NCBI GenBank assembly: GCA_959018045.1
Contig: CAUEJN010000002.1
Location: 9,910-73,909 of the forward strand
DNA: 64,000 nt
DNA from: an uncultured Butyricicoccus sp.
GTDB taxonomy: Bacteria > Bacillota > Clostridia > Oscillospirales > Butyricicoccaceae
Direction of reading: 5' to 3'
Positions 52,496 through 60,770 of this stretch are shown piece after piece. The notes beneath the pieces were generated by a model that saw nothing but the letters and a program-made list of their open reading frames with translations, did no database searches and was not told the origin of the DNA. Position numbers and translations under genes: made by a program. The number at the start of each line of letters is the position of its first letter. Position 1 is the first letter of the stretch.

Positions 52496-52661
52496 GCAAC
52501 AATTAAGTAAGGCGCAAGGCGCGTGTTCGTGTCTGCCTTCACCCGCAGCTATCCGCAAACGGGTTCACAATGCTATTTTCCTGCTAAGGCTTCCCTCGGG
52601 AAAGTCTGATCTGCGCGGGGATTTGTGAACGAGTGACGGACAGCAGCGGCTGTCCTTTTTT
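52496..52661 (+). ncRNA. Ribosomal protein L20 leader with attenuator
   Basis: The structured leader of the infC operon, where L20 is known to shut off its own operon in Firmicutes. GTTCACAA (52563-52570) pairs exactly with TTGTGAAC (52623-52630), enclosing a hairpin TTCCC-tc-GGGAA. Directly behind lies an intrinsic terminator GGACAGC-agcg-GCTGTCC (52638-52655) plus T-run, placed before the infC start. Position and plan fit the L20 leader; the exact consensus could not be checked. Confidence 0.7.
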
Positions 52662-52710
52662 CATGTCAAAATCAACCTTTCGTTTTCACACCATAGGAGG
52701 TGCATTCGCT

Positions 52711-53229
52711 ATTAGCAGCATGGAACATCAGATCAACGAAGAGATCCGCGACAAAGAAGTCCGTCTGATTGCCGACGACGGTGAGCAGCTCGGTATCGTA
52801 TCCGCAAAAGAGGCGCTTGATATCGCCATTGAGAGAGGCATGGATCTGGTCAAGATCGCTCCCCAGGCGCAGCCGCCGGTTTGCCGCATCATGGACTACG
52901 GCAAGTTCCGCTTTGAGCAGGCCAAGCGCGAGAAGGAAGCGCGCAAGAATCAGCGCGTGGTAGAGATCAAGGAGATCCGCCTGACCCCTGGCATTGACGT
53001 AAACGACCTGAAGGTCAAGGTAGGTCATGCGTGCCGTTTCCTCAAGGGCGGCGATAAGGTCAAGGTATCCGTTCGCTTCCGCGGCCGCGAGGTCACCCAT
53101 TCTTCCATCGGTCTGGAGCTGCTGCAGCGATTTGCAGAACAGTGCACGGAGTTCGGCGCGGTAGAGAAGCAGCCCAAGCTGGAAGGCCGTCACATGCACA
53201 TGTTCCTGGCCCCCAAGAAGGATAAGTAA
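52711..53229 (+). CDS. infC: Translation initiation factor IF-3 with AUU start
   Basis: A 172-residue IF3, which keeps the 30S subunit free and checks the start codon. N-domain ([20 protein letters not shown], then [12 protein letters not shown]), lysine-rich linker, and C-domain ([38 protein letters not shown]) are complete. The start is ATT 52711, ten bases after AGGAGG; the in-frame ATG at 52720 is 19 bases away, too far. An AUU start is the known self-control device of infC: IF3 rejects such starts when it is abundant. First gene of infC-rpmI-rplT. Confidence 0.95.
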   Translation: MSSMEHQINEEIRDKEVRLIADDGEQLGIVSAKEALDIAIERGMDLVKIAPQAQPPVCRIMDYGKFRFEQAKREKEARKNQRVVEIKEIRLTPGIDVNDLKVKVGHACRFLKGGDKVKVSVRFRGREVTHSSIGLELLQRFAEQCTEFGAVEKQPKLEGRHMHMFLAPKKDK

Positions 53230-53293
53230 ACCCAGAGGTGCATCCCCTTTTTCAAAACAAACGGATGCGATACACAGAGAGGAGTTAAATAAC

Positions 53294-53491
53294 ATGCCTA
53301 AGATCAAAACGCACAGCGGTGCAAAGAAGAGATTCAAGGTTTCCAAGAGCGGCAAGATCAAGCGCGCTCATGTTGGCCGCCGTCACATCCTGACCAAGAA
53401 GAACACCAAGCGCCTGCGTCACCTGCGCAAGGAAGGCTTCGCAGACAAGACCAACGTAGCAGAGGTAAAGCGTCTGCTGCCCTACGCGTAA
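53294..53491 (+). CDS. rpmI: 50S ribosomal protein L35
   Basis: A 65-residue basic ribosomal protein ([40 protein letters not shown]). It follows infC by 64 bp with AGAGGAG as ribosome site and precedes rplT, the usual order. Confidence 0.98.
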   Translation: MPKIKTHSGAKKRFKVSKSGKIKRAHVGRRHILTKKNTKRLRHLRKEGFADKTNVAEVKRLLPYA

Positions 53492-53532
53492 ACCGTTTTT
53501 CAACAGAGAATATAACAGGAGGCTAACATACA

Positions 53533-53886
53533 ATGGCAAGAGTTAAGGGCGCGATGATGTCGCGCAAGAGAAGAAAGAAGATTCTGAAGCGTGCCAAGGG
53601 CTACTTTGGTGCAAAGTCCACCCACTTTAGAACTGCCAACCAGGCGGTTATGAAGTCGCTGAAGTACGCTTACATCGGCCGTAAGCACAAGAAGCGTGAC
53701 TTCCGCCGTCTGTGGATCACCCGTATTTCCGCAGCTTGCAAGGCTTGCGACATCAACTACAGCCGTTTCATGAACGGTCTGAAGAAGGCTGGCATCGAGA
53801 TCAACCGCAAGATGCTGTCCGAGCTGGCTGTAAACGACAGCGCTGCATTCTGCGCACTGGTCGAGAAGGCAAAGGCTGCACTCTAA
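53533..53886 (+). CDS. rplT: 50S ribosomal protein L20
   Basis: A 117-residue ribosomal protein ([60 protein letters not shown]). It helps early 50S assembly and, in Firmicutes, represses its own operon through the L20 leader upstream of infC. A terminator follows at 53908-53935. Confidence 0.98.
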   Translation: MARVKGAMMSRKRRKKILKRAKGYFGAKSTHFRTANQAVMKSLKYAYIGRKHKKRDFRRLWITRISAACKACDINYSRFMNGLKKAGIEINRKMLSELAVNDSAAFCALVEKAKAAL

Positions 53887-53907
53887 GTTTCAGAGCGTGA
53901 AATAGAA

Positions 53908-53935
53908 AGAGGACGTGTAAGGCGTCCTCTTTTTT
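53908..53935 (+). terminator. Terminator of infC-rpmI-rplT
   Basis: Perfect AGAGGACG/CGTCCTCT stem with 7-base loop, then TTTTTG. Confidence 0.85.
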
Positions 53936-53936
53936 G

Positions 53937-54752
53937 TTATATACGTTTTTGAATAATAGGTTTTTTAATCTTTTTGGGGTCTATATGCACGAATGAAATC
54001 GGAGTAGCTTGTGACATACTATCTATATTTTCGTCACAGGGCTTTGTAAGAGTTGTTTTCTTCTGAATCTTTAAATTTTTTCTTCTGCGCTTGATGCCCT
54101 CTGTATCAAATTTTATCCCCTCTGTAGGTTCCGCGGCATCAATCCAATTTTCACCATCATATTCAAGAATACTTTTTTTTAGATTATCAATAAATTGATC
54201 TAAATCCTGTTTGTGTTCTTTGGTATTAGCCCTGTTGGCAAACCAATTTGATGCATGTCCAAACGCATAGCCGCGCTTGTCCTTACTTGTAGGAACTCTC
54301 CATTTCTCTTTATATCGTTCCGCCAAAGGTAATAATACACAATTTTCTTTTTTGGCACAACAGATATAATCCTGTAATCGATTCAAGCAATCGAATGTTT
54401 GATATTCTCGATATACCGTAGCATGCTGATACCATCCAACTACTGTTAATATATTTTGATCTGTGTCTGGATTTTTCATAGTTGCACACCATACAACTAA
54501 AACATTTTGGGCTTCTGCATCGGTGTCGCTAATATCACTTGACATTCTTTCTATATGCAAAGAGCCGTCTAATTGTACATAGCCAAAGCAAATTTCATTG
54601 TCGTTGTCTAACGACTCTGCGTCAAAATTATAATCTTCACCGCCGCTTTTATATTTTTTAACATAGTCACCACCTAGTAAAGGTAGTGGATCTTGTTTTT
54701 CCTCGCCTTTATAGTAACGTAAAGGTCGGGTTCTGAAAAAAATAATCCGCAT
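53937..54752 (-). CDS. AT-rich orphan gene, protein of unknown function
   Basis: A 271-residue protein whose base composition (about 35% GC by eye) and codons (AAA, ATA, TTA, AAT) differ sharply from all neighbours, a sign of recent transfer. Residues about 20-175 look like one folded domain: NEICFGYVQLDGSLHIERMS, VLVVWCATM, VVGWYQHATVYREYQTF, KENCVLLPLAERYKEKWRVP, FGHASNWFANR. The GWYxxATVYRE and ENCVLLP patterns recall the N-terminal domain of some HNH or McrA-like restriction proteins, but no nuclease motif follows; the last 60 residues are Lys-rich and probably disordered. The start follows AAAGGAG. It could be a shortened defence gene; the function is open. Confidence 0.65.
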   Translation of the reverse strand: MRIIFFRTRPLRYYKGEEKQDPLPLLGGDYVKKYKSGGEDYNFDAESLDNDNEICFGYVQLDGSLHIERMSSDISDTDAEAQNVLVVWCATMKNPDTDQNILTVVGWYQHATVYREYQTFDCLNRLQDYICCAKKENCVLLPLAERYKEKWRVPTSKDKRGYAFGHASNWFANRANTKEHKQDLDQFIDNLKKSILEYDGENWIDAAEPTEGIKFDTEGIKRRRKNLKIQKKTTLTKPCDENIDSMSQATPISFVHIDPKKIKKPIIQKRI

Positions 54753-54809
54753 GATAAAATCTCCTTTCTCATGTATCTGTCAAAATTAAAAGGGATTTTT
54801 GCTTCTCTG

Positions 54810-54838
54810 ATTATCTCACTTTTGCCTTATTTTGTCAA
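54810..54838 (-). promoter_or_regulatory. Promoter of the AT-rich orphan gene
   Basis: Minus strand: -35 TTGACA (54833-54838), 17-bp spacer, -10 GATAAT (54810-54815). Confidence 0.7.
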
Positions 54839-54867
54839 ATATTCTCAAAAATACGAACATATAGTAA

Positions 54868-55088
54868 TAAAAAGACCCGAGCCTTACGGTCGGGTCTTAT
54901 GAGCGCGTTTGACGCGCTGGGGATTGCGCGCTCTGCGGAGCGCGCTTTTGTTTTCTTTTTGGTTGATTTTCGCAGGAGCGAAAATCAAGAGAGGATTTCG
55001 CGTCCTGCGGGACGCGACTTGAGGCTCTGCCTCAAGACTCCGCAAACCTTTGAAAAGGTTTGATCCAAACTTCAATAGGGGTGCGGTG
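54868..55088. repeat. Composite hairpin-array element, copy L (single arm)
   Basis: M7 (AAGACCCGA/TCGGGTCTT), M6 (GCGCGT/ACGCGC), M5 (GCGCGCTC/GAGCGCGC), M4 as TTGATTTTCGC/GCGAAAATCAA, M3 (CGCGTCC/GGACGCG), M2 as CTTGAGGC/GCCTCAAG, M1 (AACCTTT/AAAGGTT), tail GGGGTGCGGTG. The change of M2 from CTCAGGGC is compensated on both sides of the stem. The tail touches the trmB stop codon. Confidence 0.9.
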
Positions 55089-55089
55089 A

Positions 55090-55746
55090 TTACTTTAACA
55101 GATTCTTCTCGATGCGCTTTCTAGCCTCGACGCGATAAATCCGATAACCCTGAGCCGAGAATTTTTCCTCGTACTCAGTCATAATATTATCATAATCCGA
55201 CTTATGCAGGTCGAGCGAGATGTTTTGCAGCAGCCAACCATTCTGGCACAGCTCACCGAGCGACCACTCGAACAGTCTCTGGTTATCGGTCTTGAAGAAG
55301 ATCGCGCCTTCCTCTTCCAGAATCTCGTCGTATACGGCCAAGAACGCACGCCAGGTCAGACGGCGCTTGCGCTGACGGTTGGGCGGCCAGGGGTCGGAGA
55401 AGTTCAGGTAAATCAGCGAGACTTCACCCGGGGCGAAAATTTCATTCAGCGCTGCCGCGTCGAAGGACAGGAAGCGCAGGTTAGGCAGCTCCTCTGCGAT
55501 GGCCTTCTCGGTGGCCATGATGAGCGCACCCTCTTCCTTCTCGATGGCAACAAAGTTAATGTCCGGGTTGCGGCGGGCGGTCTCCAGAATGAATCGACCC
55601 TTACCGCAGCCGATTTCCAGACGGATGGGGTTGTCGTTGCCGAATTTTTCGCGCCACCTTCCGCGTACTGCACGGGGGTCGGATACCATGACCGAAGCGC
55701 ATCGTTCAAAGCGCACGTCAAGGTTCTTTTTTTTGCGCATTCTCAT
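55090..55746 (-). CDS. trmB: tRNA (guanine-N7-)-methyltransferase
   Basis: A 218-residue SAM-dependent enzyme that makes m7G46 in tRNAs. The SAM motif is LEIGCGKGRFILETARRNPD, and the family signature is LIYLNFSDPWPPNRQRKRRL, with FFKTDNQRLFEWSL and the C-terminal TEYEEKFSAQGYRIYRVEAR. The ATG at 55746 lies about nine bases after GGAGG; the ATG three codons earlier is too near the site. It is divergent from malQ with facing promoters. Copy L follows the stop. Confidence 0.95.
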   Translation of the reverse strand: MRMRKKKNLDVRFERCASVMVSDPRAVRGRWREKFGNDNPIRLEIGCGKGRFILETARRNPDINFVAIEKEEGALIMATEKAIAEELPNLRFLSFDAAALNEIFAPGEVSLIYLNFSDPWPPNRQRKRRLTWRAFLAVYDEILEEEGAIFFKTDNQRLFEWSLGELCQNGWLLQNISLDLHKSDYDNIMTEYEEKFSAQGYRIYRVEARKRIEKNLLK

Positions 55747-55785
55747 GCGTTGCATTCCTCCAAATCGAAGTTTTTTCTGCCATTT

Positions 55786-55815
55786 ATTATATCTTACCGG
55801 CGTATTTCTTGGCAA
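55786..55815 (-). promoter_or_regulatory. Promoter of trmB
   Basis: Minus strand: -35 TTGCCA (55810-55815), 18-bp spacer, -10 TATAAT (55786-55791). It lies back to back with the malQ promoter. Confidence 0.7.
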
Positions 55816-55822
55816 GGTAAAA

Positions 55823-55851
55823 TTGACAGATTTCTGGGTAAACGCTATAAT
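55823..55851 (+). promoter_or_regulatory. Promoter of malQ
   Basis: -35 TTGACA (55823-55828), 17-bp spacer, -10 TATAAT (55846-55851), full consensus. Confidence 0.85.
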
Positions 55852-55896
55852 AATACCAGTATTGTCCCATTTCACAAGGTAAGGATGGAAATTTCA

Positions 55897-57558
55897 ATGT
55901 CATTTGACCGTTCGAGCGGTGTGCTCATGCACATCACCTCGCTGCCTTCCCCGCATGGTATCGGCACGCTTGGGCAGGCAGCGTTCGATTTCGTTGACTT
56001 TCTCCGCGATGCAGGCCAGCGTTATTGGCAGGTTCTGCCGCTTGGGCATACCGGATTTGGTGATTCGCCCTATCAGTGTTACTCGGCAGCGGCAGGCAAT
56101 CCGCTGATGATCGACCTCGACAAGCTGGTGACAGACGGCATGTTGACCGAAGCGGAGGTCGAGGCAGCCGACGAGGATTGGAACCCCGATAAAGTGGACT
56201 TTGTACCGCTCATCGCCGCACGCTATCCGCTTCTGCGACTGGCTTATGCCCGTGCACAGAAGATGCCGCGCGTCATGGAAGCCGTGCAGGCATTCCGCGG
56301 GAGCGCAGCCGATTGGATCGAGGATTACACGCTGTTTATGGCGCTCAAGGAAGAGAAGTACGAGGGTGCACCGCTGTGGGAATGGCCGGATGCCGACATC
56401 CTGCACCGTGAGCCTGAAGCGCTGGCAGCCATACGCGAGGAACTCAAGGACGAGATTGACTTCCGCGTGTTCCTTCAGGCGGTGTTCTTTGCCCAGTGGG
56501 CGACGCTGCGAGCCTATGCCGCCCGCGCAGGCGTGCGCATCATCGGTGATATCCCGATTTACGTCTCGCCCGACTCGTCCGACGTCTGGCAGCACCCCGA
56601 GCTGTTCAAGGTGGACGCTGACTTTAAGCCCAAGAAGGTCGCAGGCGTACCACCCGATTACTATTCCGCGACCGGTCAGCTGTGGGGCAATCCGGTCTAT
56701 GACTGGAAGGCACACGAGAAGACCGGCTACGCATGGTGGATTTGGAGACTCAAGCAGAACGCAGACCTGTTCGACGTCATCCGTATCGACCATTTCCGCG
56801 GCTTCGAGTCGTTCTGGGAGGTCGATGCGGACGAGGAGACCGCGATTAACGGCGTATGGCGCAAGGGTCCGGGCATGAAGCTGTTCCGCGCACTGGATGC
56901 CGCAGTTCCCGAGCTGCCCATTATCGCGGAAGATCTGGGTGTGATGACCGATAAAGTACGTGCCCTGCTGCGCAGCACCGGTTTCCCGGGCATGCGCGTG
57001 ATGATCTTCGCCTTCAATCGCTTCGATGATAACGACCACATGCCGCATAACTACCCGGTCAACTCGATTGTCTACACTTCGACCCACGACTCGCAGTCCA
57101 TCTGCGAGCAGATTCTGGACATCTGCGAGCCCGAGGACGCGGACTTTGCCAAGGCATACATCCGCTGGGACGAGCGCGAGCCCATGGCGTGGTCGGCCAT
57201 TCGTACGCTCTTTGCCTCGCCCGCATCCATCGCCATGACCACCATGCAGGATCTTTTGAACTTGGGCGCGGATGCACGCATGAACATTCCGTCGACGGTC
57301 GGCGGCAACTGGTCGTGGCGTGTGCGCAAGGAGGGCATCAACCACGATGTCGCAGCCTTCCTACATCATGTGACCGAGGTGAACCGCCGTTATCATCCGG
57401 TACCGGCTGTCTTTGACAGTACCCCGCTGGACGAGGTTGAAGTACAGGAGGTCACGCCGGACATGGACTACGGCGCACACAAATACTGGACGGACGTGCG
57501 TGAGCAGCTGGCGCTGCTGCGCAAGGCGAATGCGTTTCTGACGCGGTTCGAGTCCTGA
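55897..57558 (+). CDS. malQ: 4-alpha-glucanotransferase (amylomaltase)
   Basis: A GH77 enzyme that moves alpha-1,4-glucan segments between maltodextrins, used in glycogen and starch metabolism. Landmarks are SSGVLMHITSLPSPHGIGTL, GDSPYQCYSAAAGNPLMIDL, IIGDIPIYVSPDSSDVW, nucleophile Asp298 in VIRIDHFRGFESFWE, acid Glu345 in IIAEDLGVMT and Asp398 in TSTHDSQSI. At 553 residues it is about 50 longer than usual; the excess is a C-terminal tail after the NRRYHPVPAVFDS region. The start at 55897 follows AAGGATGG; the ATG four codons upstream is an alternative. No other glycogen gene is near. Confidence 0.95.
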   Translation: MSFDRSSGVLMHITSLPSPHGIGTLGQAAFDFVDFLRDAGQRYWQVLPLGHTGFGDSPYQCYSAAAGNPLMIDLDKLVTDGMLTEAEVEAADEDWNPDKVDFVPLIAARYPLLRLAYARAQKMPRVMEAVQAFRGSAADWIEDYTLFMALKEEKYEGAPLWEWPDADILHREPEALAAIREELKDEIDFRVFLQAVFFAQWATLRAYAARAGVRIIGDIPIYVSPDSSDVWQHPELFKVDADFKPKKVAGVPPDYYSATGQLWGNPVYDWKAHEKTGYAWWIWRLKQNADLFDVIRIDHFRGFESFWEVDADEETAINGVWRKGPGMKLFRALDAAVPELPIIAEDLGVMTDKVRALLRSTGFPGMRVMIFAFNRFDDNDHMPHNYPVNSIVYTSTHDSQSICEQILDICEPEDADFAKAYIRWDEREPMAWSAIRTLFASPASIAMTTMQDLLNLGADARMNIPSTVGGNWSWRVRKEGINHDVAAFLHHVTEVNRRYHPVPAVFDSTPLDEVEVQEVTPDMDYGAHKYWTDVREQLALLRKANAFLTRFES

Positions 57559-57646
57559 TTTTTACCCTGCATATCTGCCCAAAATACAGGCGCACGGAGG
57601 TTTTATCCGTCTGTGCGCTTTTGCCACGAATAATAAGGAGAAGAAT

Positions 57647-58873
57647 ATGAGTATCAAAGCAGTGATTTTTGATCTGGACGGCACGCTGCTGGACACCCTA
57701 GGTGACCTGACGAGCGCGGTCAATACCGCCCTGCGGCATCACGGATTCCCGCTTTTGACCGAGGAGGATGTATGCAGCCGTGTGGGTAACGGTGTGCGCA
57801 AGCTGATCGAGCGCAGCCTGCCGGGGAATGCAGGTAAAGCAATGGTCGATGATTGCCTTGCAGAGTTCCAGCGCGCGTACGACGAGCATCTGGTTGAGCG
57901 AACCCATCCCTATCAGGGCATGCCGGTGGTCATTGAGGCATTCTGCCGCCGCGGCGTGCGCATGGCCGTGCTGTCCAATAAGTACCACGCCGCAGCCTGC
58001 CGTCTGGTCAACCATTACTTCCCGGGCGATATGGCCGTGACCTTCGGTGAGCGTCCGGGCGTACCGCGCAAGCCCGACCCGACCTCAACCCAGGAGGTCA
58101 TGCACGTCCTGGGCGTGCAGCCGGACGAGATTCTGTACATCGGCGACAGCGACGTAGACATGCAGACGGCTAAGAAAGCAGGTGTGACCGCAATCGGTGC
58201 CCTGTGGGGCTTCCGTGACCGCGCTTCGCTCTTGGAGGCCGGCGCAGACCACGTCGTCGAGCGTCCCGAAGACCTCATTCAGCTGCTTGACCGCTTGCAG
58301 CTCGACGCTGCCATGCAGGCCTTTGAGCGCAACGGCTTTACCTGGACGTTCTGCGCGACGGCAGCACAGGCAGCCGACTACATCGTCAGCCAGTGCAAGG
58401 GCAAGAAGATCGGCTTCGGCGGTTCTATGACCCTGGACGGCCTTGGCGTGTACGAACAGCTCAAAGACCAGGCCGACGTGCATTGGCACTGGAAGGGCGG
58501 CGACCAGCTGCCGAAGGGAGACGTGTTCCTGACCTCTGCGAATGCCCTGTCTGCAACCGGTGAGACCGTCAACATCGACGGCGCGTGCAATCGCATCGCA
58601 GCATCGGTACACGGTTTTGACGCGTGCTACGTCGTGTGCGGTATCAATAAACTGGCACCTGACCTCACCAGCGCAATGCGCCGCGCAAGAGAGATCGCCG
58701 CACCGCTCAATGCAAAGAGACTCAATAAGAGAACACCGTGCGTGGTGGATGGTAAGTGCCATGATTGCCGCAGCCCCGAGCGTATCTGCCGTGCCATGAC
58801 CGTCGTGATGGCTCCCCCGACGGGCATGAGTCATTATGAGATCGTGGTTGTCGGTGAGGAACTGGGTTATTAA
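57647..58873 (+). CDS. HAD phosphatase fused to a LUD (LutC/YkgG-like) domain
   Basis: One continuous 408-residue frame with two unrelated domains. Residues 1-215 are a phosphoglycolate-phosphatase-type HAD domain: FDLDGTLLDTLGDL (Asp9, Asp11), VLSNKYH, PRKPDPT, and LYIGDSDVDMQTAKKAGV. Residues 222-408 are a LUD/DUF162 domain: AFERNGFTWTFCATAAQAAD, KIGFGGSMTLDGLGVYEQL, FLTSANALSATGETVNIDGA, ACYVVCGINKLAPDLTSAM, and the cysteine group CVVDGKCHDCRSPERIC. LUD proteins are tied to lactate oxidation or unknown redox roles. Both catalytic parts look intact. The start follows AAGGAGAAG. Copy M follows the stop. Confidence 0.88.
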   Translation: MSIKAVIFDLDGTLLDTLGDLTSAVNTALRHHGFPLLTEEDVCSRVGNGVRKLIERSLPGNAGKAMVDDCLAEFQRAYDEHLVERTHPYQGMPVVIEAFCRRGVRMAVLSNKYHAAACRLVNHYFPGDMAVTFGERPGVPRKPDPTSTQEVMHVLGVQPDEILYIGDSDVDMQTAKKAGVTAIGALWGFRDRASLLEAGADHVVERPEDLIQLLDRLQLDAAMQAFERNGFTWTFCATAAQAADYIVSQCKGKKIGFGGSMTLDGLGVYEQLKDQADVHWHWKGGDQLPKGDVFLTSANALSATGETVNIDGACNRIAASVHGFDACYVVCGINKLAPDLTSAMRRAREIAAPLNAKRLNKRTPCVVDGKCHDCRSPERICRAMTVVMAPPTGMSHYEIVVVGEELGY

Positions 58874-58875
58874 GC

Positions 58876-59253
58876 CAAAGCACCGCACCCCTAATTGAAG
58901 CTTTCGCTCAAGCCTTTCTCGAAAGGCTTGCGGGTTCTCAGGGCAGAGCCCTGAGACGCTCGCCGCAGCGAGCGGAATCCCCTTTTTGATTTTCGCTCTT
59001 GCGAAAATCAACCAAAATAAAAAAAGAATCGCTCGCCGCAGCGAGCGAAATACTCTTTGCACACAAAGTGCGCTCATGGAAAGACCAACCATTCGGTTGG
59101 TCTTTCCTTTTTGTTTGTTTTGATTGATTCCCGGGTCGGACACCGGGAATCAAAGGGGAGTTTCGCCCGTTGCGACGGGCGACTCAGGGCGCTGCCCTGA
59201 GAACCCGCAGCCTTTCGAGAAAGGCTGGCGAAAGCTTTAGTATGGGTGCGTCC
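58876..59253. repeat. Composite hairpin-array element, copy M (double arm, convergent genes)
   Basis: Left arm: tail GCACCGCACCCCT, M1 (AAGCCTTTC/GAAAGGCTT), M2 (CTCAGGGC), M3 (CGCTCGC/GCGAGCG), M4 as TTGATTTTCGC/GCGAAAATCAA, M5 (CGCTCGC/GCGAGCG), M6 (GCAC/GTGC) and centre M7 (GGAAAGACCAACC/GGTTGGTCTTTCC). Right arm without M5/M6: M4 as TTGATTCCCGG/CCGGGAATCAA, M3 (CGCCCGT/ACGGGCG), M2, M1, and a short tail GGGTGCG facing the HEPN gene stop. The loops of M2 differ between the arms (aga versus gct). Confidence 0.88.
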
Positions 59254-59691
59254 TTATTTCTTAATCTTATGCGGTCTTCCCTCATCATACAATTCCTGTC
59301 GGATCGCCGCGAACATATTCTCCGCCATGGAAAAATACTGTCTGCAAGCATGCTCATCAATCGCGACCGGTAAGTCGGTCGGATAGCGCGTTTCAATGTA
59401 CAGGTTATTGAGCGCCGCACTCTCGTCCAGCCATTCGGTGAACATTTCATCCTGCTGGACAGCCTGACGGCACAGATAGGTGAGGTTGTGGCCGTCGAAA
59501 TGCCTTCCGGTCTTGAACAGTAAGTACCCCTTGAGCGCCTTCTCAATGGCCTGCTGACAGTGGAAGGCGATGTTGCAGGTATCGCCGTTCCAGGTCATCA
59601 GAATGCGTGCGGCTTGCAGGTCGAGCAGCGCCTTATCCAGCCATTTGTAGTAGTACAGACTGTCCCGTCCGCCTTTACGCGCCCTGCTCAT
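59254..59691 (-). CDS. HEPN-domain protein of a HEPN/MNT pair
   Basis: A 145-residue helical protein. DSLYYYKWLDKALLDLQAAR, CNIAFHCQQAIEKALKGYLL and GHNLTYLCRQAV match the HEPN fold found beside small nucleotidyltransferases. An R-x4-H pattern occurs (Arg63, His68), but the Arg may not be equivalent to the RNase motif of toxic HEPN proteins, and ETRYPTDLP near the C-terminus is typical of the HepT side. The start overlaps the MNT gene by 17 bases, so the two are made together. Such pairs act as toxin-antitoxin or regulatory modules; which applies here is open. Confidence 0.8.
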   Translation of the reverse strand: MSRARKGGRDSLYYYKWLDKALLDLQAARILMTWNGDTCNIAFHCQQAIEKALKGYLLFKTGRHFDGHNLTYLCRQAVQQDEMFTEWLDESAALNNLYIETRYPTDLPVAIDEHACRQYFSMAENMFAAIRQELYDEGRPHKIKK

Positions 59692-59983
59692 ACAACACCC
59701 GTCCTTTCCGTCGGATCCAGGCAGCATAGCTGGTCTCGTCCTCGGTCAGCGCGTCCCATTCCTGCACGGTGTACAGGGTCAGATTGACCGGAACGTCCGC
59801 AACGATGGCCAGATAGAGCGTATGCTGCAAGGCATGTTTGTCGGTATCGTTGGGAACGATGATGCACACGCTGGCCGCCTTGAGCTTGTCGGTGGCCAGG
59901 GTGCGCTTTTCGCCATACAGGATGATGGCGAGGGGACGGCAAACGCCTCGAATGGTCTGGGTGATCTCGTCGGGAAATGCCAT
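59675..59983 (-). CDS. Minimal nucleotidyltransferase-like protein with a degenerate active site
   Basis: A 102-residue protein with the size and strand order of MNT/KNTase-fold proteins (CRPLAIILYGEKRTLA, then SVCIIVP and VPVNLTLYTVQEWDALTE). The GSxARG...SDxDL site is not there: GS is GE, and the paired acidic residues are replaced by AASVCII. It should therefore be unable to transfer nucleotides. It lies before and overlaps the HEPN gene. In HepT-MntA modules the MNT partner AMPylates the HEPN toxin; here neutralisation would have to be by binding. The start follows GGAAAGGAGG. Confidence 0.7.
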   Translation of the reverse strand: MAFPDEITQTIRGVCRPLAIILYGEKRTLATDKLKAASVCIIVPNDTDKHALQHTLYLAIVADVPVNLTLYTVQEWDALTEDETSYAAWIRRKGRVLYEQGA

Positions 59984-60043
59984 AGAGAGAAGCCTCCTTT
60001 CCGCATCGACCGGTCGGGTCTGACCGGGCTGAAACTTGTTTTT

Positions 60044-60754
60044 TTACAGTCGTCCGAACGTGCCTGCGGCTTCGAAGCGGGTCTGACCGTCGGCCTCACC
60101 GCGCACGCGGAAGGTGTCGTCTGTGCGCTCGGCGTACAGAGACAGGGTCAGACCGGCAGGGGTTTCGGCGGTGTAGTTAATCTGGAGCGAGCGCACAAAG
60201 TCGTGTTCGCCGAGGTCGAGCGCGTCGGACACCAGCGCCGCAATGCGGACGTTATTCAGGTGACCATTCACATCCAGATCGGAATACAGGATGGGGTGAG
60301 TGTGGTGCAGGGATAGACCGGACACGTCCAGCTTGCCCGGCATGGGCAGCGCTTCACGCGCTTCGCAGGCGTAGTCGGCGGCCTGCGGGACGGTGGTCGG
60401 ACGGCGGATGCGGTGGGTCTCGGCGTCCAGAATGACCCAGCTGGACATTGCCCGGCCGGCAGGCTGACTGTCGACCGAGAACTCGAACGCGCGCAGCCAG
60501 CTCGGGCCCTTGATGCCCGCGCACCAGGTGGTGACGCGCAGGGTGTCGTACGGTGCGAGCGGGCGGGTGAACTCGGCGTGCATGCGCGAGAGCACCCACA
60601 GTGCGCCGATATCGTCGCGGTCGAGGTGGCACTGACGTGCGTGCACGGTGGCTGCGTCCTGCATGAAGTCGAAATACGCCGATGGACGCGCGGTACCGCG
60701 CCAGTCAATGTGGCTGTATGTCAGTTCGTAATCCTTGTCAAAAATGAGCTGCAT
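60044..60754 (-). CDS. Acyl-ACP thioesterase
   Basis: A 236-residue double-hotdog thioesterase of the FatA/bacterial acyl-ACP family, which frees fatty acids from ACP. DWRGTARPSAYFDFMQDAAT, WVLSRMHAEFTRPLAPYDTL, AFEFSVDSQPAGRAMSSWVI and the second-hotdog catalytic segment SDLDVNGHLNNVRIAALVSD match. It lies 16 bp after the GH10-like gene, same direction, and is probably co-transcribed with it. The start has only a weak site (AAGAAGG, 12 bases). Confidence 0.9.
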   Translation of the reverse strand: MQLIFDKDYELTYSHIDWRGTARPSAYFDFMQDAATVHARQCHLDRDDIGALWVLSRMHAEFTRPLAPYDTLRVTTWCAGIKGPSWLRAFEFSVDSQPAGRAMSSWVILDAETHRIRRPTTVPQAADYACEAREALPMPGKLDVSGLSLHHTHPILYSDLDVNGHLNNVRIAALVSDALDLGEHDFVRSLQINYTAETPAGLTLSLYAERTDDTFRVRGEADGQTRFEAAGTFGRL

Positions 60755-60770
60755 GATGCAAAAAACCTTC

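Noticed and set aside
55204..55896. N-terminal extension of malQ by 231 codons
   Set aside because: It runs through trmB on the opposite strand and upstream of the malQ promoter; the family start is at 55897.
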